Made by a program: the position numbers and the translations under genes. Below, in pieces: positions 9,784 through 17,711 of a DNA stretch of 64,000 nt. This DNA is from Marinicrinis sediminis (GTDB lineage: Bacteria > Bacillota > Bacilli > Paenibacillales > KCTC-33676). Location: the NCBI RefSeq assembly GCF_042685085.1, contig NZ_JBHUMM010000013.1:15730-79729 (forward strand), read 5' to 3'. The first letter of the stretch is position 1. Every line of letters starts with the position of its first letter. Under the pieces are notes generated by a model, which saw nothing but the letters and a program-made list of their open reading frames with translations, had not been told where the DNA came from and made no database searches.

Positions 9784-11043
9784 CTACCTCAGATTGCTTA
9801 ATGCCTGGTTCCGTTCCTCAGGAGTGGCATTTTTGGTGATCAATACGGTTTCCAGCAGCTCCATTGCTTGCTCAACTTGGGCAAGAGAAGGAAGCAACTG
9901 TCCCTGATCGATCTGTTCAAGCATTAACCTCAGTTGCGCACACAAATGAAAAATGGTGGCGGATTGTTGATCCGGTAATTCACATCGGTTAGGCGTGACT
10001 ACTGCTTTCATATAACAATATTCGATCTTGCTGGCGATGGGTTGTACAGAAATTGTCGATGTTGTCGAAGATATCGTTGATGCCGAAGTTTTAGGAGATG
10101 TCGTTGATGTTTTAGGAGATGTCGAAGATATCGGAGATGATGGCTGTTCATAGGAAAAAGCTTGAATAGCCGGGATCGCTCTGCTGAAAAGTCGGCTCAA
10201 TACCTTTCCAGGTCCTAATTCCTGAACACGCTCAATACCCTGAGCCTGCAAATAATGCATGGTATCCCGCCATTTAACAGGCTGTACCATCTGCCTGACC
10301 AGATGCTCCACGATATCCGCTTTGTGCCGCGGATAGGGCTCTGCTGTCACATTGGATAAAACCGGGTATTGGAAGGGTAAAAATTCCGTCTGATCGAGCA
10401 GAGTTCTCATCTTGTCAGCTGCCTGCTGCATGAGTGGGCTGTGAAAGGGACCGCTCACGGGGAGTCGATACGTTTTGCACCCGAGCTGCTCCAGCTTGTC
10501 CATGACAAGCCTCATCGCATCGGGGTGTCCGGACAGTACACACTGCTGGTCTGAATTGTGACAAGCGATGCCAACTGGCTGAACAGACGTTGACACCTTC
10601 CTGCACCATTCTTCTAATTCCTGCTGACTTGCCCCGGTCACGGCCACCATGATACCAGACCCATTCAGACTGGCCTCTTCCATCAAGATCCCGCGTTGCC
10701 TCACCAGCCTGATGGCGTCAGCAAATGGTAACGCACCGCTGCAGGAGATCGCCGTATATTCGCCCAAGCTGTGACCGGCCATAAAAGCTGGCTGCCATTC
10801 GTGCCTTTGTGTATAATGCTCATAGGCCATCACGCTGACAGTAAAGATGGCGGTTTGTGCATATTGTGTCTGATTGAGCCTCTCTACACTTCCTTCCAAG
10901 CATAAGCTTTGCAAATCAAAGCCCAGTAGATCGTTCGCCTCTTCAAATCTTCGTCTCGCATTCGTATCCTGGTCCCAAAATGCCTTTCCCATCCCGACAT
11001 ATTGCGACCCTTGTCCGGGAAACAGGAAAGCTGCCTGTTTCAT
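9784..11043 (-). CDS. Trans-acting malonyl-CoA transacylase (FenF/ItuD-like)
   Basis: This 419-residue acyltransferase should load malonyl units onto the carrier proteins of the neighbouring AT-less PKS. It shows FPGQGSQ at the N-terminus, the nucleophile motif GHSLGEY and the catalytic-His motif GPFHSP. The start at 11043 is chosen because AAGGGAGG precedes it; the open frame extends 40 codons further upstream without FabD homology. A Ser/Thr-rich segment with a repeated PKTS unit (near 10050-10145) separates the catalytic part from about 100 C-terminal residues. It is the first gene of the lipopeptide operon, as ituD/fenF is in iturin-type clusters. Confidence 0.9.
   Translation of the reverse strand: MKQAAFLFPGQGSQYVGMGKAFWDQDTNARRRFEEANDLLGFDLQSLCLEGSVERLNQTQYAQTAIFTVSVMAYEHYTQRHEWQPAFMAGHSLGEYTAISCSGALPFADAIRLVRQRGILMEEASLNGSGIMVAVTGASQQELEEWCRKVSTSVQPVGIACHNSDQQCVLSGHPDAMRLVMDKLEQLGCKTYRLPVSGPFHSPLMQQAADKMRTLLDQTEFLPFQYPVLSNVTAEPYPRHKADIVEHLVRQMVQPVKWRDTMHYLQAQGIERVQELGPGKVLSRLFSRAIPAIQAFSYEQPSSPISSTSPKTSTTSPKTSASTISSTTSTISVQPIASKIEYCYMKAVVTPNRCELPDQQSATIFHLCAQLRLMLEQIDQGQLLPSLAQVEQAMELLETVLITKNATPEERNQALSNLR
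10088..10124 (-). repeat. 21-bp direct repeat in the transacylase Ser/Thr linker
   Basis: The 16-bp string gttttaggagatgtcg occurs at 10088-10103 and again at 10109-10124, a 21-bp period. It encodes a repeated PKTS-containing heptapeptide in the low-complexity linker. Confidence 0.7.
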
Positions 11044-11161
11044 ATTCGTCCAACCTCCCTTCACTGGATGTGCGATGCAGCTAACTCCGTGTGAAATGGA
11101 AAGTGAAATGTATTTTGTATATTTTTTATGTATTTTGTCTTTTCTATCATCTTCCTTTAGC

Positions 11162-11190
11162 ATTCTATTCGATCTGATAATGAATGTAAA
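11162..11190 (-). promoter_or_regulatory. Sigma-A-like promoter of the lipopeptide operon
   Basis: On the minus strand TTTACA (11190-11185) is followed after 17 bp by TAGAAT (11167-11162). The transcript would have an AT-rich leader of about 110 nt before the transacylase start, containing two AAAATACAT copies. The rest of the gap between 11044 and 11320 shows no gene. Confidence 0.55.
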
Positions 11191-11320
11191 TAGCGAAAAA
11201 TGTCTTTTACAATTTTAATAATTTAGTCCCTTTTTCTCGAATTTTGACTTACGCAGGCATGAAAAGTAAAATCTTTCAGCTAACAGGTACACGCTATATG
11301 GCCCTTATGGGCAAATATAT

Positions 11321-11356
11321 AAAAAAAAGACCATGTGCGAATATACACACATAGTC
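11321..11356 (-). terminator. Terminator of the ABC-transporter operon
   Basis: The minus strand reads GACTATGTG, a 10-nt loop, CACATGGTC (9-bp stem with one G-T pair), then eight T. It lies just after the permease stop and upstream of the lipopeptide promoter. Confidence 0.8.
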
Positions 11357-11393
11357 CATTAGTCCCGATTTTATGAAAAGTTGGTAAAACGGG

Positions 11394-13811
11394 TCATCCT
11401 TCCGCAATCAGGCTCCCTGGTGAACCCTTTTCAACGGTACCGGAGGCCATCCATGCGCCTAAACCCGCACATGCAGCGGCGGTGGGCAAAAGCAGTCCAA
11501 TTCCGACCCAATGATACAACAGCGGCATTTGTACAATCCCGTAATCGTGCAGCACCACCTGGATCAGCTTGGGCAAACCGATAGCACCTGATCCCACACC
11601 GATCGCCGAACCTATTCCAGACAGGATAACAACCTTGCATACATATCCGCTTCTAATCTGTGCGGAGGAAATCCCCAGCGTCTTGTATATGCCAAATCGC
11701 CTGCTGTTTTTTTTCATGGCAATTCGATACATCCCGTACACAAGCGCAAAAGTGATGAAGAAGAACAGACCGATGATAAACAGAACGGGGAGGATAAAAA
11801 TGACCACTGCCTGGGCAAATAATTCGTCCACCAAATCCTCCTGCGACGCCATCCAGATTTGGTCACCGTATGTTGCTTTCATTTCGTCAATAAAGGCAGG
11901 CACAGCCGATTCTTCTTTCAGATTGATCAGGAAGGTTTGCCAATCCGAATCCGTTACCTGTGACTCGACGGATGCTGCCGTCATACGAGCAGAATAAGAC
12001 AGATTGGCTATCGCCTGGTACGTCCCTGTAATCATATAGGTTTGCCTTTGCCCCTTTATATACAAATCAACGGTATCTCCGATCTGCTTGTTCATCGTTT
12101 TGGCCGCATTGACCCCAATGGTCAATTCATTTGCCTTCCGCGGGTGTCTTCCTGTCAGATTTACCATCCCCATATCAGCTAAATGCCCGTCAACAGCCAT
12201 AATTGAGATGCGTACATTTCTTTTTTCGACTGATGAAGTCCCTGCCTGTGATCCTTCGGTAAACACCCCGTTCAACTCAGCAATCCGACTGACGTTGCGA
12301 ACCCGCTCATCCTGCTGCATGTGCTGCAGCCACTCCTTGGAGGACATGGATGAAGACTCTTCCACTGTCATGGAAATATCCGATGAATCATACCCCCACT
12401 GTGCGATGGTAGAAGGAATCGAAATGAGACTGAAGATAAAGATAAAACCAAACACCAGGAGCGCCGTTGTCATCATAGAAATGACCACAACCAGCCATGA
12501 GCCCGTTCGATGCTGTTTCACACTGTTCAAACCAATGGAGAAAAAGATTGGCAGTTTCCAAAAGCGCTGTATGCCGTACCGATTTCCTTTTTCCCCCTTG
12601 AACCCTCTATGACGCTTGTTCTCTCCTTTCAGTCTTCCGTGCTGAATGGCCTGAACGGGCTCTAAATGAACAGCGCTTCTGGCTGCATACATCGCGGTAC
12701 CCGCAACCATGAGCAACATGAAAACCCCTACTGCAATCGCATATCCCCAGAAATCAATCGGCAGAATGCCATCCCCTGCCTTCAGAAATACCCAGGATCG
12801 CTCTATAATTAGACGGGACAGTATATCACTCAGCACAATGCCGGGTATGAATGCGGCCGCTGCCAGACTGACCGCCTGTAAGATATATACCGAGGCAATC
12901 TGATAGGGCGTGAGTCCAAGGGATCGGACAATGCCGATCGTACGGTAATCAGAAACAATCGCATCCGAGATCGTAAATCCAATGGTATACAAGGCAATGA
13001 TCAACATCATGGCTGCAAACACAATCATGATAAAGCCGATCATCCGATTCGTCACGAGAAAAAAGGAAGAGAGCTGGCGTTCATCGATCAACGTTTCCAG
13101 ATAAGGAGTGTCAAAAAACTGCTCAAACTGCTGCCAGTACGTATGAATCTGCGAAGTGTCCTCAAAACGCAAGGCAATCATATAGGAATCAGGTACCGAA
13201 CGTGCTGCTGTCATCGCTTCATAATCTTCTGCATGCAGCCATATTCTGGCTGTCGTAGTGAAGGGGGAGCTGAAAGGAAGATCCATGACAATGGCAGATA
13301 CTTGAAGTGGGGGCGAGTTGTCATCCAGATTGAATTGTACCTGGTCTCCGACTTCGATATGATGCTGCATGGCCAGTGAGGAGGGAATCCATATACTCCC
13401 CTTTGCAGGTGACTTCTCCCCAGATTGGTCCGCGAACAACAACTGATCGACTGGGCCAGGTTGCGGTGGCATTTCCATCAGCATGACTTCCAGATTCGGA
13501 ATATCCTTCTGTTCGAACGTGAGACCATTCAAGGATTGATATCGGAGCGGACGATTTGCCATCACTCCTTCCTGCTGACTCCACCAGGCAGCCGTACGTT
13601 CCGGGTCATGCAGACCCTGTTCCAATTTTAGAATCTGATGCGATCCCTGAACCTGTTCATGTATATCCGCATACCGTTTTCCCGTATTGTTTATGACCAC
13701 AACGGCCGTCACAAACAGTAACGCACAGAGAAACAGGATCATGACCATGAAGCTGTTTTGCAGGATACGCTTTTGCATGTACGATCTGATTAACAACCAT
13801 ACGGCCGTCAT
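11394..13811 (-). CDS. ABC transporter permease, FtsX/MacB-like
   Basis: This 805-residue membrane protein has an N-terminal transmembrane segment (about 20-45), an extracytoplasmic domain, clusters of membrane helices near 255-390, and a second FtsX-type half ending with a helix cluster (about 650-790). That is the duplicated architecture of permeases that work with lipoprotein, peptide or antibiotic-resistance ABC ATPases. It begins directly after the stop of the ATPase gene, with AAGAGG inside the ATPase end as ribosome site. The substrate is unknown. It lies beside a lipopeptide cluster, but a terminator and a separate promoter lie between them. Confidence 0.88.
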   Translation of the reverse strand: MTAVWLLIRSYMQKRILQNSFMVMILFLCALLFVTAVVVINNTGKRYADIHEQVQGSHQILKLEQGLHDPERTAAWWSQQEGVMANRPLRYQSLNGLTFEQKDIPNLEVMLMEMPPQPGPVDQLLFADQSGEKSPAKGSIWIPSSLAMQHHIEVGDQVQFNLDDNSPPLQVSAIVMDLPFSSPFTTTARIWLHAEDYEAMTAARSVPDSYMIALRFEDTSQIHTYWQQFEQFFDTPYLETLIDERQLSSFFLVTNRMIGFIMIVFAAMMLIIALYTIGFTISDAIVSDYRTIGIVRSLGLTPYQIASVYILQAVSLAAAAFIPGIVLSDILSRLIIERSWVFLKAGDGILPIDFWGYAIAVGVFMLLMVAGTAMYAARSAVHLEPVQAIQHGRLKGENKRHRGFKGEKGNRYGIQRFWKLPIFFSIGLNSVKQHRTGSWLVVVISMMTTALLVFGFIFIFSLISIPSTIAQWGYDSSDISMTVEESSSMSSKEWLQHMQQDERVRNVSRIAELNGVFTEGSQAGTSSVEKRNVRISIMAVDGHLADMGMVNLTGRHPRKANELTIGVNAAKTMNKQIGDTVDLYIKGQRQTYMITGTYQAIANLSYSARMTAASVESQVTDSDWQTFLINLKEESAVPAFIDEMKATYGDQIWMASQEDLVDELFAQAVVIFILPVLFIIGLFFFITFALVYGMYRIAMKKNSRRFGIYKTLGISSAQIRSGYVCKVVILSGIGSAIGVGSGAIGLPKLIQVVLHDYGIVQMPLLYHWVGIGLLLPTAAACAGLGAWMASGTVEKGSPGSLIAEG

Positions 13812-14612
13812 TTATGTGCACCTCTTCTGCGAGGAACTGGCGAGAATAGAGAGAATGTCCGCTTCTCTCTTCTGTTGCTCATTCGCCTCATATTTGCCCA
13901 ATCCTACAATCTGATCGACCATGCCATCCTTCACGACCAGCAACCGGTTCGCCCTGCAAGCTGCTTTTGCATCATGCGTCACCATGACAATCGATTGTCC
14001 CTGCTGATTCAAATCCGTAAAAATATCGAGGATGCGTGTTCCCTGCTCCTGGCTCAAAGCGCCGGTAGGTTCATCCGCGAACAGGATCTCAGGCGAATTG
14101 ATTAACGCCCGGGCAATGGCAGTCCGCTGTTGTTGTCCTCCTGATACTTGGGAAGGATATCGATGCTGCAAACCGATGATCCCCAGCTCCACCATACAGG
14201 CATGCGCTTTTTTCTCAGCCGCCTCTTTTCTCATGCCGGCAATATAGGCCGGAAACAGGATGTTCTCCAGGATCGTCAAGTCAGGTACAAGATGGAAAGC
14301 CTGATACACACACCCCATCTTGCGAGAGCGAAACTGACCCAGCTCTTTCTCCGAGCGTTGATCGATTCGCTGTCCTTTAAAATAAAGTTCACCTGTCGTC
14401 ACCCGATCCAGCCCACTCAAGAGATGCAACAGTGTAGACTTCCCTGAACCGGATGGTCCCATAATGACGGTGAAGTCCCCGGCATATATGTTCAAATCTG
14501 TTTCTTTCACGCCATAATGCAGTCGTTGTCCAGATCCATATACTTTGGACACCTTGGTAGCGCGCATGAGCACTTTGTGATCCCGCGCGCCCAATGTCGC
14601 GATTGAAAGCAT
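13812..14612 (-). CDS. ABC transporter ATP-binding protein
   Basis: This is a MacB/LolD-type ATPase with Walker A GPSGSGKST, signature VSGGQQQR and Walker B ILFADEPTGA. It should power the permease encoded immediately downstream. Several ATGs are possible. The one at 14612 is 6 nt after AGGGGG (14624-14619), whereas the ATG at 14630 has no ribosome site, so 14612 is preferred. The D-loop reads GALSQEQG. Confidence 0.9.
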   Translation of the reverse strand: MLSIATLGARDHKVLMRATKVSKVYGSGQRLHYGVKETDLNIYAGDFTVIMGPSGSGKSTLLHLLSGLDRVTTGELYFKGQRIDQRSEKELGQFRSRKMGCVYQAFHLVPDLTILENILFPAYIAGMRKEAAEKKAHACMVELGIIGLQHRYPSQVSGGQQQRTAIARALINSPEILFADEPTGALSQEQGTRILDIFTDLNQQGQSIVMVTHDAKAACRANRLLVVKDGMVDQIVGLGKYEANEQQKREADILSILASSSQKRCT

Positions 14613-14648
14613 CATCATCCCCCTGTTCATATGGTTTTCAGTTGCCGC

Positions 14649-15398
14649 TTATTTCGATGACAAAGTAAGATCGCCCGTATCGCTTTGAAGTTCAACTAAC
14701 GGTCCTTGACCAGATTGATACACCTGTTCAGGCAAATTCACCTCAATCGAACCGCTGTCCGTGATCAGATTCGTGCGAATCGCCTCTGGCATACGGGTTG
14801 TTGTCACCTGTATGTCTCCCGTGTCCGTCACGATCGAAATCGGTGCCATGATCTCTTCCAGTTGCAGCACAACCTTCCCCGTATCCGATACCGTTGTCAC
14901 CTGCCCGCTCGGAACAGCTGCCTCAATGTGTCCGGTATCACTTTGCAGTCGATAGGTGTCAGCTTTGACCTGCTGCAAATCGATAGGTGCATCCTCGGTG
15001 ACAATGTGAATCGATTCATAGGTCCCTTCCGGTATTCCTACCTGCAACTCCAAATTGTTGTAAAATTCAAAAAAATGAAAGCCTGTTTGCTGCTTGACAT
15101 GAATCTGAAGCTGTCCCCCGACTTGCGAAAGATCCAGTGTGTAATCATCCTTCCATCTCTTCGTTACCTTCCCGGTCATCGTGACCTCCACACTCGATCC
15201 CTCAATTTGTTCGACTTGCACACTGCCCAGCCTGGAGTCAATGTTAATATGTCTGACCTCATTTGCATCTATGGATTCGGATACATCCACGTTCTCCAGA
15301 TTAAAAGGGGACTGCCCCGTGATGTACAAGATGACATTGCCAATGATCGCAATTCCGATGAGCACAACCGCCCATTTCAGCCATTTCTTTTTATTCAT
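14649..15398 (-). CDS. Membrane-anchored DUF4097 (putative adhesin, LiaG-like) protein
   Basis: This 249-residue protein has one N-terminal transmembrane helix (about residues 8-27) and then a repetitive beta-rich region. The pattern SDTG/TDTGDIQV/SDSGSIEV/SDTGDLTL recurs roughly every 20-40 residues, as expected of the DUF4097 beta-helix. Such proteins commonly accompany HAAS and PadR genes in envelope-stress operons. The start ATG at 15398 overlaps the upstream gene by 8 bp, suggesting translational coupling. The exact function is unknown. Confidence 0.8.
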   Translation of the reverse strand: MNKKKWLKWAVVLIGIAIIGNVILYITGQSPFNLENVDVSESIDANEVRHINIDSRLGSVQVEQIEGSSVEVTMTGKVTKRWKDDYTLDLSQVGGQLQIHVKQQTGFHFFEFYNNLELQVGIPEGTYESIHIVTEDAPIDLQQVKADTYRLQSDTGHIEAAVPSGQVTTVSDTGKVVLQLEEIMAPISIVTDTGDIQVTTTRMPEAIRTNLITDSGSIEVNLPEQVYQSGQGPLVELQSDTGDLTLSSK

Positions 15399-15942
15399 GT
15401 TTTCCAACCCCCGTTTTCTTGATATTCCAGCGCAAGTAACGCAGTCCAAAGCGATAATAGCCTCGCGTTAGCCGATTCATTCCCAGTAACAGCAAGACCC
15501 CAATCCCCATGAAGCCCAACATGTTGAACGACGACAGGACGAATTCAGTCGAAAAGCCGTCCTGAATCAGATAGACCAGCGGTGAACCTAGCAGCAACAG
15601 ACTAATGCCATACAGGAGACCTATTGCCACAAGGGAGAGCAGAAAGGGAAGCAGGACAACTAGCAGATTGAATACCCCGAGGCTTGCCGTCGCCATCACT
15701 GCCCTCGACAGGTTTCTCATCGTTGGTTTTTGTTCCGCGCGATCGATTTGCAGCTCTGCCATAATTTCTGCTGCAATCTGCTGCGGCTCTCCTAGCCGCC
15801 TTGCCACTTCTTCCTCTGCTCGTCCTTCCTGGACCGCATGATCAAAATGCAAGGCATAATCCTGTATGATGTCTTCCGTATCCAGGTTCTGAACGGAATT
15901 CAAATGCTTGCGCAAAGCTTGCAAATACGCGTGCTTATTCAA
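15391..15942 (-). CDS. HAAS/DUF1700 domain membrane protein
   Basis: The 183-residue protein has an N-terminal helical HAAS-type domain (LQALRKHLNSV ... EEEVARRLGEPQQIAAEI) and three or four transmembrane helices from about residue 80. DUF1700 proteins are characteristically encoded next to PadR regulators and are thought to take part in signalling with them. The gene overlaps PadR upstream and the DUF4097 gene downstream by 8 bp each. Confidence 0.82.
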   Translation of the reverse strand: MNKHAYLQALRKHLNSVQNLDTEDIIQDYALHFDHAVQEGRAEEEVARRLGEPQQIAAEIMAELQIDRAEQKPTMRNLSRAVMATASLGVFNLLVVLLPFLLSLVAIGLLYGISLLLLGSPLVYLIQDGFSTEFVLSSFNMLGFMGIGVLLLLGMNRLTRGYYRFGLRYLRWNIKKTGVGKHE

Positions 15943-16258
15943 GTTGCATCCCCTCCTCTATCATCTCTGTAACACCCTCAGAAAACATCTTCCATTCCTT
16001 CACCATCTCCTCCATCATCTGTCGACCATCATCTGTCAGCCGATAATATTTGCGGGGAGGCCCTTCAGTGGATTCGGCCAAATATGTGGAGAAAATCCCT
16101 TCACTCGTCAGACGTTTCAGCAGCGGATAGATCGTCCCTTCCGCAATGGCAAATTTTCTGGAAATCTCCTCTACGAGCTCATAACCATAGCGGTCCTTGC
16201 TCGCCGTCAATACGAGCACACAGAGCTGTAGCACTCCTTTTTTGAATTGAACATTCAT
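15935..16258 (-). CDS. PadR-family transcriptional regulator
   Basis: This is a 107-residue winged-helix protein with the PadR core YGYELVEEI, the recognition helix AEGTIYPLLKRL and the wing GPPRKYYRLTDDGR. It is the first gene of the transporter operon and probably represses it through the palindrome just upstream. It lacks the long C-terminal dimerisation domain, so it belongs to the short PadR-s2 type. Confidence 0.9.
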   Translation of the reverse strand: MNVQFKKGVLQLCVLVLTASKDRYGYELVEEISRKFAIAEGTIYPLLKRLTSEGIFSTYLAESTEGPPRKYYRLTDDGRQMMEEMVKEWKMFSEGVTEMIEEGMQLE

Positions 16259-16280
16259 CAGCTATCACCGTCGCTTTACT

Positions 16281-16304
16281 TAGTACCTAACAATACAAGG
16301 TACT
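16281..16304. promoter_or_regulatory. Candidate PadR operator palindrome
   Basis: The inverted repeat AGTACCT-N9-AGGTACT has perfect 7-bp arms. It lies between the -10 box and the padR start codon, in the position expected for an autorepressor site. Confidence 0.6.
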
Positions 16305-16310
16305 GAACTA

Positions 16311-16339
16311 TGTATAGCTTAACATGAAGAATGTTCCAA
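16311..16339 (-). promoter_or_regulatory. Promoter of the PadR-ABC transporter operon
   Basis: On the minus strand TTGGAA (16339-16334), a 17-bp spacer, then TATACA (16316-16311). The palindromic operator begins just downstream, over the likely transcription start. Confidence 0.5.
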
Positions 16340-16413
16340 AGCAAGTGGGAATTCAGTATTTTTTGGAATTTTCCCTGTCCCGTATATTGGAAAGATTGCC
16401 TAAAAGGGATAAT

Positions 16414-16441
16414 AAAAAACCGCCCGGGTTAGCGGACGGTT
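16414..16441 (-). terminator. Terminator of the heat-shock operon
   Basis: Minus strand AACCGTCCG, a 6-nt loop, CGGGCGGTT, followed by T-rich sequence. It sits shortly after the dnaJ stop. Confidence 0.85.
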
Positions 16442-16474
16442 CATGAAGGTGATCCTGTCATACAGCGTTTGAAT

Positions 16475-17599
16475 TTATTCACCCAGAAATGCTTTTTTCA
16501 TGCGATCGAAGAAAGACTGGTTTTTCTCGTGGGTATGTTCCCCGCTCTGCTGGGCAAATTCTTTGAGCAGTTCTTTTTGTTCTTCGCTGAGATTGGACGG
16601 GGTGACGACGACAGCTTTCACATGCTGATCGCCTTGACCATAGCCGCGCAATCTCGGCACACCCTTCCCTTTCAGACGGAAATAGGTGCCCGTTTGGGTT
16701 CCAGCCGGAATCTTCAGCTTCACCTTACCCGTGAGGGTCGGTACTTCGATCTCGTCGCCCAGCGCAACCTGAGCAAACGTCAACGGTACTTCACAATAAA
16801 TATCATCGCCTTCGCGCTCGAAGAACTCATGTGATTTCACCCGGATTACAACATAGAGGTCACCCGGCGGCCCACCGCGAGTTCCAGCTTCGCCTTCTCC
16901 CGATACGCGCAGCTGTGCACCATCGTCCACGCCAGCCGGAATTTTCAGATGAATATTGCGTTGTTTTTTCAGCTTGCCACTGCCGTGACAGGTCGCACAT
17001 TTCTCCTTCACAATCTTGCCTTGACCGTTACAGGTGGAACATACACGGCGATTAACAATTCGGCCGAATGCCGTATTCTGTACCACTTCCTGCTGGCCGG
17101 TTCCTTTACATACGGAACAGGTTTCCGGCTTGGTGCCTCTCTTCGCTCCCGAACCACTGCAATCGTCACAGGTTTCCGTACGCGGAATCTGGATGTCCAT
17201 TTCTTTTCCGAATACCGCTTCCTTGAATTCAATGGTCATCGTATATTGCAGATCTGCTCCGCGCTTTGGCGCATTCGGATTGCTGCGGCGACCGCCGCCG
17301 CCAAAGAACATATCGAAGATATCCCCGAAACCTCCGAAATCTGCTCCTTCGAAACCACCACCGCCAAAGCCGCCCTGATTCGGATCAACATGACCGTACT
17401 GGTCATATACGGCCCGCTTCTGATCATCACTCAGCACGTCGTAGGCTTCTTTCACTTCCTTGAACTTCGCCTCTGCATCCGCTGCTTTATTCACGTCGGG
17501 ATGGTATTGGCGCGCCATCTTGCGGTAGGCTTTTTTGATGTCCTCTGTGGAGGCATCCTTTCCCAAACCCAGGACTTCATAAAAGTCGCGCTTGCTCAT
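16475..17599 (-). CDS. dnaJ: Chaperone protein DnaJ
   Basis: This 374-residue Hsp40 co-chaperone stimulates the DnaK ATPase. The J domain carries the HPD motif (YHPDVNK). A Gly/Phe-rich stretch (about 75-105) follows, then four CxxCxGxG zinc-binding repeats (CDDCSGSG, CSVCKGTG, CSTCNGQG, CATCHGSG) and the C-terminal substrate-binding domain. The length is normal for type I DnaJ. It is the last gene of the hrcA-grpE-dnaK-dnaJ operon. Confidence 0.97.
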   Translation of the reverse strand: MSKRDFYEVLGLGKDASTEDIKKAYRKMARQYHPDVNKAADAEAKFKEVKEAYDVLSDDQKRAVYDQYGHVDPNQGGFGGGGFEGADFGGFGDIFDMFFGGGGRRSNPNAPKRGADLQYTMTIEFKEAVFGKEMDIQIPRTETCDDCSGSGAKRGTKPETCSVCKGTGQQEVVQNTAFGRIVNRRVCSTCNGQGKIVKEKCATCHGSGKLKKQRNIHLKIPAGVDDGAQLRVSGEGEAGTRGGPPGDLYVVIRVKSHEFFEREGDDIYCEVPLTFAQVALGDEIEVPTLTGKVKLKIPAGTQTGTYFRLKGKGVPRLRGYGQGDQHVKAVVVTPSNLSEEQKELLKEFAQQSGEHTHEKNQSFFDRMKKAFLGE

Positions 17600-17630
17600 T
17601 GTTCCACTCCCATCTGGACTACAAAGCGAA

Positions 17631-17658
17631 AGTCAAAGCCTGTGGACAGACTTTGACT
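17631..17658. repeat. Hairpin in the dnaK-dnaJ intergenic region
   Basis: Perfect 8-bp arms, AGTCAAAG (17631-17638) and CTTTGACT (17651-17658), with a short inner TGT/ACA pairing. There is no T-run, so it looks more like an mRNA processing or stability element than a terminator. Confidence 0.55.
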
Positions 17659-17711
17659 CCGCTTCATTCTACTGCTTGTTTCATCACATCTTGCGATTAT
17701 TATGATTGTAA

